Assembly (NCBI RefSeq): GCF_016859285.1
Contig: NC_053406.1
Location: forward strand, 13,349,026 to 13,413,025
DNA length: 64,000 nucleotides
DNA from: Xiphias gladius
Lineage: Eukaryota > Chordata > Actinopteri > Istiophoriformes > Xiphiidae
Direction of reading: 5' to 3'
The notes beneath the pieces were generated by a model, which ran no database searches, was not told the origin of the DNA, and saw only the letters and a program-made list of their open reading frames with translations. The position numbers and the translations under genes are program-made. Below, in pieces: positions 36,056 to 51,302 of this stretch; within the stretch, counting starts at the first letter, position 1; every line of letters starts with the position of its first letter.

Positions 36056-38675
36056 TCATATATGTACATTTATAGTAAAATTTACCAATTTTCACATGCT
36101 TTGTTTGGGTGACCTCATTTTCGTGTAATTGAATGTTCAAGCCAAGAAAAGAGCAAGGCTGACTGTACAGTTGGTCATAGTCATTGGAAAGTAGTATTCT
36201 TTTATATTTACAACCTCAGTAGTGACACGACAAAAATTGTTAGAGAATACAGTGCCTTTAAAAGTTGAGCTCACATTGTTTGGAGGTGACACAGAGGCAG
36301 AGGACAAACTGTATATTTACATCCTGTGTGATTACACAGGTATCCTGCTGGTATTTGCTGCATTCTACTGCCCACTGCTGGATTATATCTGCACCATGGC
36401 CACTGATGGTGTTGGCATCTACTCTGCACAGTGAGCTCATTAGATCGAGAAAAGGATTATATCACAGGCCAGCCTTTGATGTATTATAATCATTAGATAG
36501 CTGCTGTGCTCTGATGAGACTGGTTCTGATGCAATGTAGACTCCATACACACAACTCTCTTGATTTAAGTTAAAATGTGGTTCATCTCTGCTTTGAGATT
36601 TATTTTTGCTTAGACAGAGGGACACGAGAAATCAAGGAGGGATGGAAGGAATAAAGTACATATGCAGATGTGGAGTTAAAACAATATCCCTCCGACAGGT
36701 TCTTAAATGGTATTACAGCAATACATCAAAGTTGTAAAAGATCATGCAACATGATTTAATTGCCAAAAAGCTGCTGTGTTAAAGATTTCATAGTAGAATT
36801 GTGATTGGTGATGCGTATATATGTAAAGAGATTATGTTGTCATTGTTCATTAGAATGAGTTTCATGAAAAACATGTATACCTCTACAATTTACAATTCTT
36901 CTGTTGGTCTGAATCACCAGTGAGGGGAGCTGTTGCACTATTTCCATGTTAGTTCTGATGGACTTCACGGAGTGGATTAGATCAATTTGGCTTATTCAGA
37001 TTCCAAATAAGGAAATGAGAAACACCATCTGCATCTGTTACCTTAGGCTTTGCATGTGTATTTTTTCATGTCTGTGTGCATATTTACTATACACATGAAA
37101 CAAGTGGATCTTTTGAGCCACACAGGGAACAAAAGAGGCCAGAGCTGGCAGTGAACAGAGAGACTCATAGACAGGTGAACTTTCACAACCCTCTTCCCCA
37201 GAAGCAAGCCTCACAACAGTGTGTGTATGTTAAGCAACAGTTCCTGGAGTTCCTAGAGGAACGGTTTATCCCTTTGTTTATCTCAGCCTCGTGTGATCAG
37301 AAGAAGCAACAGAGAGTTAAAAATGTCTTTCATTCAGGAAACAGAAAAAAAAACCCAACAACAACACACAAACAAAAAAAGCAAACGCTGCAATTCAGAA
37401 GAAATTCATTTGGATGAGAGGGAAAATAGAGTCCAGATGTTTTAAATCAATAGCAGGAACATGATGAGCCAGAGAGGAGAAGAGAAAGAACAGCAAGAAA
37501 AATAGGGAGAGAAGTGGATTTCAAATATTACGAGAGACACTTAATTTTAATTCGAACAGTTTGTCCCGGTGATGTCATAGCTGATTTAATAGAAAAATCC
37601 TGCCTAAAAGTGACTTTACTTAACTGAGATGTCAAGCATAATTTGTACAAATTCACTTTGGTAAAATCTTATAAAGGGATTTTTTTTTTTTGTAATTACC
37701 ACACACAGCTGACATTAGTGTCAGAGAGGAACAAGATCACTGGCGTAGTGGCGCATGCAGACTGATGTCATGTGTTTGGAGGCTGAAGCGCAGCCAATTG
37801 TAGAACGAACGTCATAAGGAGCTGGTTTGCCACATATTTGTTTACTGAAGCTGTTTAAAGAGGATTACCGACAAAATACCATTACTCTGCTACTTTGCCT
37901 TGTGTCAGACATTTTTGTGTGTAAAATTCCCAAGATATTTTGATGTTGGTTTATTGGTTTTGTGTTGAAGACGAGGAAATCACAAACTTATGACATCATC
38001 GAATTTGTATTTTCTGTGCCCTGGAACGGGAACGTTGAATGTTCAAGATACTGTCGTTGAAAGATGTTTAATCCAGTTACTGCGATAATGATGAGATGAT
38101 GGGAATGCATGTTCCTTATCAGATTACGTGTAATAACAGACATGTCTCTGTGCCTCAGTCTGTAAACATGCAGTTTGAGGACGTGTGTTGAATCCCTGAA
38201 GCCAACATTTATTTTAAACTAAAAAAAAAACCCCCCAAAAAACAAAAAAAAACTTCTTAAAACAAAGTCAAGTACATTAAAAAAAAAAAAACAGGAGCAA
38301 AAATCTTTCTATTTGGCTTGTTTTGTTGTTCCTGCTGCACAGAAATATTTGTGCACAGATAATGAGGTCCCTTGTGCAGTCAAAACAATGAATCCTTAAA
38401 CTGCTTTTCTGTTTATTTCTACTTTTACAAAATGAACCTAGTAGTAAATGGCCAAATCATGGAATGATATTATTCTATATGAATTTAATGTAAGCGATGT
38501 GCGTTCATCAAGTAAGACATTTACATCATAATATATAAGAAAATGTATTGACAGGGTCTTAACGTGTGTATCTGAAACATTATATGCTTCAAAACTATTA
38601 GTGTTTATGTTGTGTTATGTATGTGTGAAGCTTATGTGGTTTGATCGTCATGAGGCTAACTTGGGCTAAATTAGC

Positions 38676-38677
<2 letters not shown>

Positions 38678-38713
<36 letters not shown>

Positions 38714-38726
38714 GTGTGTGTGTGTG
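38678..38726. repeat. (GT)n microsatellite
   Basis: GT dinucleotide array with one GC interruption near 38708. Confidence 0.9.
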
Positions 38727-40525
38727 GTACCAGTGTGTTTATGTATACATACTTCCGTGGATCTTTTCAGTGTGCTGACCCTGTCCCCATATAGACACTT
38801 CTGTCTAGAGGCTTGGCAATTAATTTTCTGCTGGAACTGTATTTTCATAACTTCCCCAGAGCAATGTATTTTGCCGGAAAGTGTTTTTTAAATTTTACTT
38901 CCATCACATTCAAACGTCTATTCATGTTGTAGACCCTCTTTCTACCTTCATTTTACACTATGAGAACTTTGCGTGTACAAGAAGTTCTCTGTACATAATG
39001 GGGATCAAGTATGTGCGTGTATGTTTTTATGTTTAAAAAATCCTCTAAAGGGAAAACATTTGATCCGTTAACCCGAGCCGAGTAGGAGTAATGCTATAAG
39101 AGTAGCCGATGTGCAGATGGGAGTGTCAGTGCTTGCGTCTGTCCATGCAGCTGAAGGTGTGCCAAAGCATGATTCCCGGTCTGTAAGTTCCCACACTGCG
39201 CTCATCCAACTGTATCCAGGCAACAGCTCATAATATTGATCAGTATGTCTGATCAGAGGGATATTGATGGATCTGGAGCCTCATATCAAATGACGTCTTG
39301 TATGTTGGTATCTAGGAAACTTGTAGTAATCAGTATAGGATTAGGGATGGGTTTGCCCATGTCTGCACGTGCATCCCTGTGTATGTGTGTGTGTGTGTGT
39401 GTGTTATTCCAATATGTGAGATTCTGTGTGTGATGGGAAGTGTCTGTGCAACACTGTTTCCTGTGCCAACTTCCCCCAGTAGTTTCCATGTTTTGTACCA
39501 GCCGGCATGTCTGTGTATAACCGTAACGACGCTGCAAATTGCTTCACAATGTTAGTGTCCTTACAAGAGTCCCTCTGTTGTCACTGAATTCCATGTGTAG
39601 ACCAAATTCCTTACTGGTTGCTGTATGGTATAGAATATGATGTCCAGAGTTGGACCTAGAGGCATGAAGTAAAGATTTCTTTTATGATCACTAATATTAT
39701 TATTCTTGAAATGATGTTGCTTTTTAAAAACTTAAATATGTCAAAGACACACGTAATGCGTGACAGCCTAGAGGGATACACACTCACTGTCATTTCTTTC
39801 CAGTATTCATATATTGCTTGCACTGTGGTCTTACAGATCAGACACTCCATATAGTTTATGCCACTGGGAATTGCAAACCAGTCTTCTTTGGTTGGGGAGT
39901 TTGCCTGCAGTCATTTCTGTACGGTAGCTTCCCTAAGTATTTTGACAAAATATTCACTATATACCACTATAAGTTTATCTACGATTTTATGTATAATGTG
40001 ACAAAGGAATAATCAACCATGATTCCAAATATTTTTAGTTGCTTTTAATTTAGGATTGTCCCAAAAAATATAAAAATTGTGTACTCAGCCATTTTTACCA
40101 CACCACCACTAGCCGTCCATAGTTATCTCCAGGCCTAATTTTCTCTCCCATTTGGTTGTGATACAGACTTTTGAACACATTTTGGAGTAGACTCTATAAT
40201 CGTGACATTAAATGTTTGTTTTCTTTTATCTTGTATGAAATTATGTTAATTATATTACCATATCTCAATGTCAGAACCAGAATTCTTTGCTTTTACAGCA
40301 AATATTTTAATGAGATGTCCCCCTGTGGAAATGGCCAGATGTACATGTTAACTGTTACATTACAGCCTCATGAACATAACATTATTGTAGGTGCTCATTC
40401 AAAACCATCTAGATCAGTAAAGGCTGCTAATTAGACCTTGCAGCGTCTCCAGGTGATGTGGTTCTGTCTCCTGAGGGCCATTCTACCCAGATTCATGTAA
40501 ACATTATGTCATGGTGAATAGTACA

Positions 40526-40537
40526 TGTGTGTGTGTG

Positions 40538-40569
<32 letters not shown>

Positions 40570-40601
40570 TGTGTGTGTGTGTGTGTGTGTGCGTGTGTGT
40601 G
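40526..40601. repeat. Compound (GT)n/(GTGC)n microsatellite
   Basis: GT repeats with an internal block of GCGT units. Confidence 0.9.
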
Positions 40602-42177
40602 AAGCTTTGGTAAAGGCACACCCAGAGACAAGGCTACATTCTCCTGGGTACAAATTGCAGAGGAGAGAACTCACACCTCTGGCAATCAACCACCACAAGT
40701 CTGCCAAGCGTCATGAGATCCCATGCTTCCTCTTTTTACAGCCGTCAGTACCTCTAAACTACCTCACACAACAAGTGACTTCCCGAAAGCTCATGTCGTC
40801 TCTATGTATGCATGCACACAGCAGATGTACCTTACTGTTCGTAACTTCCCAGTATGAGCTGTATCAGTTCAGAAACACATGTGGTTGACTGCCGTACCTG
40901 CATGTTTTTTTTGTGTGTGTAATGGTAATTTCTTGATTAAAGTGCTTTCTGACAATGATAGAATGCTGCTTACTGCTTGAGAAATCCCAGTGGGATATAC
41001 ATTAAGTATTACATATACACCAAGTCTTGAACAATTGCATAATATAGTGTAATCTAATACAAAACTCCTAAAACAAAACTGTGTATGTGTGTGATAGGTA
41101 ACCCTTTCTAATATCATACACCCCATAACACCCTATAATCATAATAGGGTTAATATACTAGAGAGGAACACAGAAGTCTATTCTGATTTATGGATCAGTA
41201 TACGACTAAATATTTATAAAGTTCAACTCAAGATGTACCAGCCAGCTTTTTCTGAGCCTTCAGCTACATATCATGGTCTTTGTCAGCAAATTGGTGATCG
41301 CATTTCACACTTTGTTACCATGTGACTGACCTGTTAACACTTGGGTCGTATGACAGTGTTAATTTTGTCAGCTATGAAAGCTATGTTGAAAAATGTTTGT
41401 TGAGGACCTATTTTTCATGACTAAACGAGTACTCTGATGAAATACATTCCATTTTTTGTCGAACAGAAACTAAATGATAATGTGAAAGACAGACGAATGG
41501 ACAAATGAACTAATTACTGTTTTAACTGATTTAAAGAAAAGTGTCCTTCAGCGGCCAAAACATCTTTATTTCAGAAGTTGATTCAGAAGTTGTACTTCCT
41601 GGAAACAGCAACTGTCATAACTTCTCGCAACTTGTGTGCCTCTCCAGCCTTCTCCCAAGCTTCCTTGACGGCATTTCTTTTTTTTGCAAAAAGAATCTTG
41701 TTTTTAACTGTAATGTTTATAAGCTCCTTGGTTTACATTCAAATGAGCATCTGCCGTTTTCTAGACCAGAGAAGGGTGTACTTGATCCCAAATAGATGTA
41801 ACCTTAAATTGTTAACCTCTTTATGATTAAGTGTCTATCTTAGTTTGAGCAGTTTACAAGCAAATGTACGGGTTCCATGAGAAACACAGCACAAGTGCTG
41901 CATGTGGTCAGTAAGTCAGCATCGATGTGGAGTTGCCGTTGGAAGGTTTTATAACCCACTTCCACTCCCTGCTAACTGGTTTTGGGATGGCACTTAATGT
42001 GGTGGACACTCCACGGGAACGTGTGGATGGAGTGGAAGAGGGTAGGGAGAGGGTGTAGGGGGTGGTTTGAAAAAGTGGACACCTAAGAAGCTTCTATTTG
42101 CTGATGAAGACCGTGAGATATGGTTCAATCCTCAGTGCATTGTATTTGCATACAATTTTGTTCTTCCCCTGTCTTTA

Positions 42178-42240
42178 TCTCCTCTCCTCTCCTCTCCTCT
42201 CCTCTCCTCTCCTCACCTCTCCTCTCCTCTCCTCTCCTCT
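42178..42240. repeat. (CTCCT)n pentanucleotide tract
   Basis: About 12 units of CTCCT/TCTCC with a single A interruption at 42215. A pure pyrimidine/purine strand asymmetry that could form triplex DNA. Confidence 0.9.
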
Positions 42241-42381
42241 ATGTTTCCATGATGCTTATTTTCATAAGAAGGAATTCTGCTGGTCTCGGCACTGCTAGTG
42301 TCACTGTGGTATGTATTCTTGGGAGGGCAGCCAAGGCTAAACACACATATGCCATATCCATTCCTTTCCTTTCAATAACCA

Positions 42382-42401
42382 AACACACACACACACAGAC
42401 A

Positions 42402-42482
<81 letters not shown>
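42382..42482. repeat. (CA)n microsatellite
   Basis: About 100 bp of CA repeats, with CAGACAGA near the start. Confidence 0.95.
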
Positions 42483-42484
<2 letters not shown>

Positions 42485-45418
42485 CACTAACCACTTCATT
42501 TTCTGCCCACCTGTTTAAACATAGCAGTGTGTATATGTGCGTATGTGTGTGAGCGCTTCCGCACAGAGAGGCCTATTGTCCTCCAGGCTAAGATGTGTGT
42601 GCTGTGTCATGAATTGGCTCGGCAGCCACAAGCCCACTGCTGATTTTAGCTTAAAACTAAAACACTGGACCTAAAATAACATGTCCACTGACAAGAAGTA
42701 GCTGAGCTATAATACTGCTCCCTCAGCATCACGCCTTTTATGGTTCTGAGGATCAGGACAAAGATCACTGTATCCTGAAAGGTGTGTCAAAGAAAATATT
42801 GTCACACAGTGGAAAATGAGTATATTGTCTGCTGAAGTGATGGCAACTTAGAGAAGAGACTATTATTGTGAATATTTAAATGGAAAAGGAGAATAAGGAT
42901 GACTAACAATAGGCAGGAAATATTTTTTTGTGTTTTCTCATGACACTGTATATAATTTTTTGTTTTAAATCACTAACGTTTGTGTAAATTCTTAAATAAT
43001 GATCTGATTAATAAAACAAACAAACAAAGAAATTTATCTAGTTATATTTACTTATTATATTGGTCAGAAATAGACAGGAGGGTTGTGCTTTTTGAGGAAC
43101 TGTACTATTTTTTCAATTTTAGTCAGTATCTGTCAAACTCACAGATGCCTTTTCGTGTCTCTGTGCAGCCAGGAAGTGTTAATTGTGAGATGAGCTTAAT
43201 TTATAACATAGTACGCCCAGTATGGTCTATATGTTTTCCTTTGAGGAGACAGTAAAGTTGCAGACCATAAAACCAAAGCATTGACAGGCTAAAATGCTCT
43301 GTAGAGCTGAAGCAAGCTGCAGAGTCGGTAGTAAATCTCTGTGAGTATGTCACCATTATCCAACCCCTTTCACATTACAGATAGTCCTTTGATTAACTGT
43401 TAATATAAAAGTACTGATTATAGCAGCCTAAAACTGAATTCTGAGTCACAGCATCCCTGATGCTCTACTTTGAGTCTAAGTAAACCGAAAAAGGACAATT
43501 AATCTTAACCGAACTTTGAATTGTTGCCTCATAAGCTATTAAGACCAAAAAAGGAGTCAAAACATGGATTTTGATGACTCCACACTTGGTGATGTCTTAA
43601 TGGGCTTGGTTCCTACAAAACGAGAGTGTAACTCTTACCAAAATTGGTTTCAAACTGACAAAAGACACTACTTTACCATTTATAATCGGTATTAGTATTA
43701 GTATAATATTAGGATTAGTTTACACTCTTCCCTTGGAGTGCCTAACCATGAAATTATTGCGTCCGGGTGAAAAAAAAAACACAACACTAACCATAGTCAA
43801 TCATACTAATTGTAATGCAGGCCTTTTAATGACATATACATGATATAAACAGATGTGATTTATGTACTACACAGTTTAAAACCTCTCCTCTGCTGATCAG
43901 AGGAGCTGCTATCATTCTCATGTGCAGGTCACACATCTGTTGTTAATAAACACACTGAAACACTGCTAATTTATTTCCATACCACATTAAGAAAAGGACA
44001 TAAAAACAGGAAGTGCGAGGGCTAAAAGGAGAAGCATGTACTGAGTGTGAACATGAACAGGAAGCGTGCAATGAACATGTATGGGCCAGTCTGTTGTGAA
44101 AGATGTGCTTTAATAACACAAACAGATGTGAAACTGTCTGAAGGGACTTTTTTCTTCTGCCCAACACCCTGATGTAACTGATAACAAAGGGGACGCAGTT
44201 CTAAAAAAGTCTAACAATTCTGGCAATAAGAGACAAAACTAATATCCAAATATGATCTACTATACGAACAAGCCCTACAAGCTGAACAACCACGTAGGCT
44301 ATTTGTCCTTATCCTCTCTTCAGTTCAGGCAAAGTGTGTTCAGAAAGTAAAATGAAATGTGAAATGAAATACATCTTTTGTTTACACAACAGAAAGTCAT
44401 GTAAAAATGAAATGAAACATGCTGCTCGTGTTCTTGATAATGTCAATAGAATATATTCAGTTTGGCTTGTTGTTATACTAATTTTCTCAATATTATTATT
44501 GGTTTAGAAGAATAAGATGGTTTGGTGGGATGGCATGATTCCTTTCTGCTTCCAAAACATCTGCCTTGGAGAATGTTATAGCATCTATAGAAACATTTGT
44601 ATCACTGACAATTGAATTGATTTGTGTGAATACAGTATATTGATACACCTTTAAAATGTATAACTTTTACAGATCGGTGCCATCAAAGTTATGAAACAAG
44701 GGGGGGCTGTTTCTGCTTTTCAGATTAGTTTTTACAAACTCATCTAGATTCACTTCCTTTTCTGTAAAATAGGAAAGTCACAGCAATTAAATTATAGCAT
44801 ATGTTTGAGCTGTTCTTGCGGGTGGGTACATCATATGGTTTTCACCTTGGCAGTCACATCGGTAATAATGTACATTTTTCAGATTTTGTGTAAGACAAGC
44901 AAAACTCTCCATATATGACACTGATTCGAAGGATGGGGATTCTTTAACGTTTTTGAGTTAAAATCTAAATAATATTTTAGCATTAAAATGTGAGAAGCTC
45001 CCCTTTGAGGCCTTTCTGAGAGTAGCAGGGGTTTTCAAGACATTTTGAAACTTAATGAATAGTGCTCCTGTGAATCGGAAATAGAGCACTTTGTCATGAA
45101 TTCCTCCAGGTCTACCTGCAGTGCCGAATCAGTCCAACCAGTGAAAGTAAAAGTTGAGAGAGGAAGAGTGGCGTGAAAGGAAAAGAGAAGCGGTCAGGAG
45201 GGCTAGGAGCAGGGGGACTTTAGGGAGTTTTTCTGCCTCCTCTCGTGTAGAGTTTACCAACTTCTATCCCCCTCCCTCCTCCTCCTTCTCCTCCTCTGTC
45301 TCCTCCCCCTGTTCCCTGCGTTGGCGTCACAGCAGTGAAGTTGGACGAAATGAGGGCAGGAGGAGGAGGTGGATTGAGCTCTGTAGCTGAGGAATGTTGC
45401 AGAGAGAGAGAACATGGC

Positions 45419-45428
45419 TATAAAAGGA
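45419..45428 (+). promoter_or_regulatory. Isolated strong TATA box, no associated gene recognised
   Basis: GGCTATAAAAGGACAG gives a near-consensus TATA box. Upstream within about 130 bp are GGCGTCAC (CRE-like) and GAGGAATG (TEAD-like). Downstream the sequence is pyrimidine-rich. No ORF with a plausible product follows on the plus strand. It may start a non-coding RNA or be a promoter whose coding exons lie elsewhere. Confidence 0.35.
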
Positions 45429-48400
45429 CAGCACTTCCACTGTGATGTCAATACTCAAACATTTCCTCCTTCCTTCCCTTCTACGTCTGACTTACTGACG
45501 CTGCTATTTCTCCTTAATTTCTCTGGATCTCTACACTGTCACTTCCAGCTAAATAAGTAGGCAACTATGTAGGTTAGCAGGAAAGAAGGATGTTTGTTTT
45601 GGTGCTTGGATGTAAAAAATCATAGCATCACACGAACTATACTACATTCTGCTTTGTCACTTATGAGGCCTGGCCTTTGTAATTCATTAAAACATAAAAA
45701 CGTTGTAACTTGCCCATTTCAGTCTATAGCTGTGCATATGAAGTACATGGAAATAGATAAAACGCTTAGTCATCTCGTATATTCAGTTAACTGATACTCA
45801 GTATAGTCATGCTTGAGTCATACTAAGTATTAGTCACTGATTTGGTGGTCTGCACTGATAAAACATAATGAGATTGACAGATTCTATCAATAGCTTCCAA
45901 ATATTTTAAAGTAAATTTTTATTATATATTCACACAAAATATTACCCAAATATATCTGGGGAAAAAAAAAATGAATAATTAGTAGTTCATTTACACAGAA
46001 ACTCTGAATTTCAAGCAGTGTCTGGTATTCAAACTGAGGGCAAGTGCAACTTTAGATTTAAAAAAAATAATGAAAAAATAAAGGTTAGCCAAGCTCAACG
46101 AGAATCGTTGATGAGAGCCAGTATCAGTCAGTCAAAGGAAGAAATTTCTTCCTTTCTTACCAAATGCTTACTTTCCTCAGTTATCCAGATGTAACTGTTA
46201 ACCACAACTACACATACCAATTCTGTGTCCCATTTCTTAGCCCTCCACCCTCTGATTGCACGTGAATCTGAATCATAGTGGTGAGCTCAAGAAAAGTTCA
46301 TCACTAGCACCGCGCTAAGTATCATGGGAAACCCATAACATCTTGAACAGTAGAGGGCAGTAATGCAACATTAAAGTCAGCGTGAACTGAACTGCTTTAA
46401 AAAACACACGTAGAGGGAGAAAATATAGATTCTTTCAGTCCGGCCATATTTCTGCTGGTTTCTGATCGTCAGCTTTATCTGTTTCAATGGTGCTGTCAAG
46501 TTAGTTTACCACTCTTTTTCAAGGCCACTTCAAATTACTGGAAACTCCCAAATGAAGAGGAGGTTTTGCGGATAGTGTTGGGACAAAGCTCAAATGACCT
46601 ATTTCTTATTAACATTACAATAACCCTTCAGGCTTTTACCTTTTCCAAGGGAATAAAATGTAGCGCTTTCCAATGACCTAGTTAGTAAAGGAACAGTTAC
46701 ATAATGTACTCCGTCATTCTCTGAATGGTTGACGAAGGTTTAGGGTTGAAAGATTACTCAACCATAATGCTTAATCTGCAGGTTATGACAGAAAAGCGAG
46801 GGAGGGAAGGAGGGAGAGGTTTTTAGGAGATGTAGGAAAATCAAGGCTGGAAGCTGAAAGTGCTTAGATATACACAAGGAAGCATGCAAACACACACAAG
46901 CGCACACACATAAGTACATTTTGCAGGTAGAAATGTCTTGTTTCTGGAAAAATCTATCCAGCAGCAAAGTTGACAGATTACTAACAGAAACTCCTCCTTT
47001 TACCTGGTGTTAAGGCCAAATTCACTCTCTCCACCAAAAATTAAAAGTTTTTCCCAGTAGAGTCCCCTTTTAAATATTTATTTCTTACACTTTTCCCTGA
47101 GTTGTTCTGCCATTCACTTCCCTATTCAAGTCTGTTTTCAATTATGACTCGCATGAATGCCCGTTTTGTCCTTCTGAAACTGCAGAGAATATCTCTCTAT
47201 CTCCTTTTGACCTTTACACTACATAATATGTAATTGGTTTAATAGATCTCCACTCAGGTTTGAACGTTATCTCTAAGGTGTGTGTGCATAAAGTGCTCAG
47301 GATCAGGTGACTTGGGTAAAGACAGTTTTGACAGCAGCAGCTTTGTGGTTAATCATTAACAGTTTCACAGAAAGTGCTGGTAATGTTAGTGTTGTGTTAA
47401 GAATGACCTGTTGCAGTCGTTAGTTCATGGGGTTATAAGCTGATATGAAACAAAAATGAACAGAAGTTAAGAAAAGTTTAGGTGAATACTTAAAGTGCTC
47501 CCCAGAAAATTAAACTGTGATGCCAACATTGGCCTGTTTGATGTGAGCTAGCTCAAAGGCTTAATTAATAATATTTTTTTTCTAATAAAGTTGAGCTTGA
47601 TTCCATGTTGTCAGTACTCTACAAAAAATTACTTTTCCATAATGTCTAGCTGATTCTTTGAGCACATAGTTTCACATAAAGTTTGGTCGACAAAAGACAA
47701 TACATTCAGCCTGGTTGCCATGCTGCTTTAGCTCTACAGTATTTTGTTGTGTAAGAGCGGTGCAGTTTGGTGAACTTTAACCAGTCTGCTCCGATAGAAC
47801 AAGCTGGGAAGTTAATATTTGTGAACACACAAACACACACTGATCCGTTCTTTTTGTCTGTGCTGTTTACACTTTGTGGTCATTGTCCATCGCCATAGCA
47901 ACACTGGTCCAAAGGGGAACAAGGTTTGAAGACACAATGTATAGTAGTAGCCAACTTCCATGTACCAGGTGCAATAAAGAAACTAAGCCAAAAGGCTGCC
48001 TTAAAAAACAATTTCTGATCACAGGACACCTGTATGTCTGTATATCGATTTTAGGTGCACAGGTGTTTACACTGGTGTAGAAGAATAGATAAATAATACG
48101 CAGTGGACATTAAAATGGTTGAAAGCACCCTTAAGGGTATAGTTCGGCTCCTTGGTTTGCACTACAGCAAAACATTGCATGCATTGTTCCATTTACGTAC
48201 TGATATATTTTGTGTTAACGCTGTCTTATTATAAACAAACTAGTAGTGAAAACATGAATTCACATGGACCAACATGTTACTCATTCTTTGTACAAATTTT
48301 GTGACTGTTACCCGGTCTTTAATTTTCCACTTTCAATCATAGTTGACATGTACAATACTGTATGTATGCTATTGTATGTGTGTGTCTGCGTATGTTATTT

Positions 48401-51190
48401 TTGTTACATTACTCTCATGCAGACGGTTTGAGCATACTACTTAGGTAAAGTCTTACTCACTTCTTATTGAAAAATCTGCCAAAAGTATGACGCTATGGCA
48501 CAACACACCTTTGTTTAATCCCTGCTTATTGGGAAAATCCCCACACTCACAACTCGACATGCTTACATGTTACCACGGTTACCAAAAGATCCTGGGTAAT
48601 TGCGGTATGTAGCGGATAGGACAGCATACAAATTGTGCAAATTTGCTTATTTTAGCTTTTCAATTCATACAAGTGTCACATATCCACAGACGCACAATCC
48701 TGTGGTTGGGCCACCATGTGTTCTCACCACAAACAAACCACACCAGAGTCTGTGTTGAAGTGGATCGAGACCAATGACACTGCTGAAACCAGCCTAAATG
48801 GACCAGACCCAGCGGGCAAAAATACTAGAGTTTATTTGAACTGAACCAAACAGCTGAGGTATAAAACCAGATCTCCACAATATGCTTATAATGGAAAAAA
48901 ATAAATAAGAGAGAGTACAAGTTACTAGCCACAGAGTAGCACTGTAAATAAAAACTCCCCATGCCCATTTCTTAGGTCTTAAATTTTTAAAAAATCAGCC
49001 TCCACATGGTCCTTGGTTATCTGATTCAAAAGACCTTCCACAAACAGAGACTTCCGGAGCCACATTTATCTCAACAAACAAACACAAATTGTGCAAATTT
49101 GGCTTGTCAATCCATATCTGGCAAAAGTTACTCTGAAATGTCTGTTGCAAAGTATCATCTGCTGAAACTTCAGTCAAGAAACTGAGCGGCAAAATTGTGA
49201 TCATGCACAGCAAACATTAGCCATTGTTGTACAATGTTGTAAGTGCAACACATATAAAACGTCTCAAACTATTTCACACTGATACAACATCATCGCCTAA
49301 TTTTTCAAAAGTTCCTTCCGTTTCAGTCCGCTTTCTCGGTTACTGTGAGCCTTTACTGTAACTTTTCTTGTTACAGATTGCAGCCTTGCTACACAGAATC
49401 CAGTGCTTTGACAGTATGAGGGGTGTTGGCTGGTTGCTCAACACAAGATCTCTCTGGGAATATAAAGAGGAAATTGCAACAGGGTATTTTCATGATATTT
49501 TGCTTAACTTGTAAATGTGCCTTACACAATCCCATGTCCTAAAGAGGTTCTATCCTTTTGGCCCTGAACCATGGTAGACTAACTGACCTCAGGAATCAGA
49601 GGTGATCAATCAAATTGGATGAAACCTGGAAGTGACGGCAGATGTAAATTTCCAGTGTTGAGAGCACATTATGTGTAACCCCATAACTTTATTTACCTAC
49701 ATGTTATGGTCCAAAAACTCCATATGGGTTAACTGTTAACTGGTTACACAAAAATATGTCAGATGAGACATTTTTCCTAGGAAGCCCTTTTGGCACTGAT
49801 TACAGCTGATTACAGACTCTTTGCAGATACAATAGTTGTATAGATTTAGATTTGGGAAATTTCCCCTATTCCTCTCCATTGTTTTACTCAAGCTACGCCT
49901 AATGAGTTAAATGGGGAGTGTCTGTCAAGGATTAAAGTCAAGTCATCCCAGGTCTGTAGTCAGGTAGGCTATTTTCAGCCAGGACCCACCTGTGAAGTCA
50001 TTTTTTGTTTTAAAAAAAAAAAAAACCTCATGTTTTTTCACAGACCGGAAACTGCATGATATAGGCTACTTAACCGGGGAGATGCTGGCATCAGCAAGTA
50101 TGGTCAAATAAGTTTGACCATAGTTTCTGGCAGGAAGATTCTGGCGGGAAAAAGCAGAATTCGATCCTCCTGATGTCAGATTTCTGGGTTTTTATTAAGT
50201 GGCTTTCTTATGACATTTAGCCCAAAGAAGAATTGTCTGGAATTTCCATAAGGTTTTGGATGTCTCAATCATAGGACTTTGTAACCTGCTCTTGACCCAT
50301 GTACAGCCAGCTGAGTTTGACACAGGTAAACACTGATGTATTTGTTACAGATCCTAAAGGCATTTTGTCACACGGACTTGGAGTATCATTGAAAACAGCT
50401 CTCATAACATTGCAGCTTTTACCTGGGAATGAAGAGCTGGGTGATGGTGTGCGTACGTGAGGTGATCTAAATACTGTGCTGTATACACAACAAAGGCACT
50501 GTATGACACAAAACACAGTAGGAGAGAGAAACTGAGAAGGACAGGCACTCCACATGCAGTAGGTTACGCCTCGCTTTCTGCTACTTGTAATACCATAGAA
50601 TAGTTATATAAATACATGTGGACTCTTATATGTAAAGTGCAGAAACTTTCCTAAGTCCTGGCCTTATGCATATCAGTATGAAGCTGACGTATGATGTCCG
50701 AAATAGTCTTAAACCAATTCACAACCTTCAGGTGAAATCATTGTGAGTTAAAGTAACCTAGTAATGATCTTCTTCCACCAATTAAAGAATGCTGTTTGAT
50801 TTAGGCTCAGAAACGTAGACAGATTACTTGAGAGGCTGAAAATGATTACTTTTCTTAAACCCAGTTACTGTTTACAGCATACTGTTGACTGCATCAATCC
50901 AATTTTACTGTGTGTTAGTATTAATAACATGCCCCATGCAAGGCAAAGTATACCTGTAACGATACTCTTGCTGTTACCCTTAAATTTACCCCAAATGTCG
51001 GAAAGGTACAATGGAGGAGTAAGATTCTAAATTGTACATGTGAAGATGCAAGTTAAAATGAATGTGTAATCTTTAGGTTATGTGAGTGGCCTATATGTTT
51101 TGCTCAGAAGGCATTCCTCGAAGGCAAGATGAGCAAGCATCCAGTCCTCACAGAATAACAAATGAGGCAAAAAGAAAAGCATACATTCAT
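45429..51190. other. Intergenic, no gene recognised
   Basis: About 5.8 kb upstream of the zfp36 poly(A) site. AT-rich, few repeats, and only short unconvincing ORFs. Nothing further supported. Confidence 0.5.
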
Positions 51191-51193
51191 TTC

Positions 51194-51199
51194 TTTATT
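51194..51199 (-). terminator. zfp36: Candidate poly(A) signal of zfp36
   Basis: AATAAA on the minus strand about 1.1 kb past the zfp36 stop codon. Confidence 0.5.
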
Positions 51200-51302
51200 C
51201 AGAAATCTATTTTGTCCCTTTCAGGCAATTAAAAATATAAGATTCTCTTTTTTACTGCTTTTTCTCACATTGGTATTTCACAGACCTTGAAATATTTCTC
51301 CA

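Noticed and set aside
36222-36434. Overlapping ORFs on both strands near 36.2-36.5 kb
   Set aside because: No recognisable domain and no splice logic; left as chance.
39650-40440. Possible old LINE ORF2 remnant
   Set aside because: AT-rich and suggestive only; no reverse transcriptase or endonuclease motif could be read in any frame.
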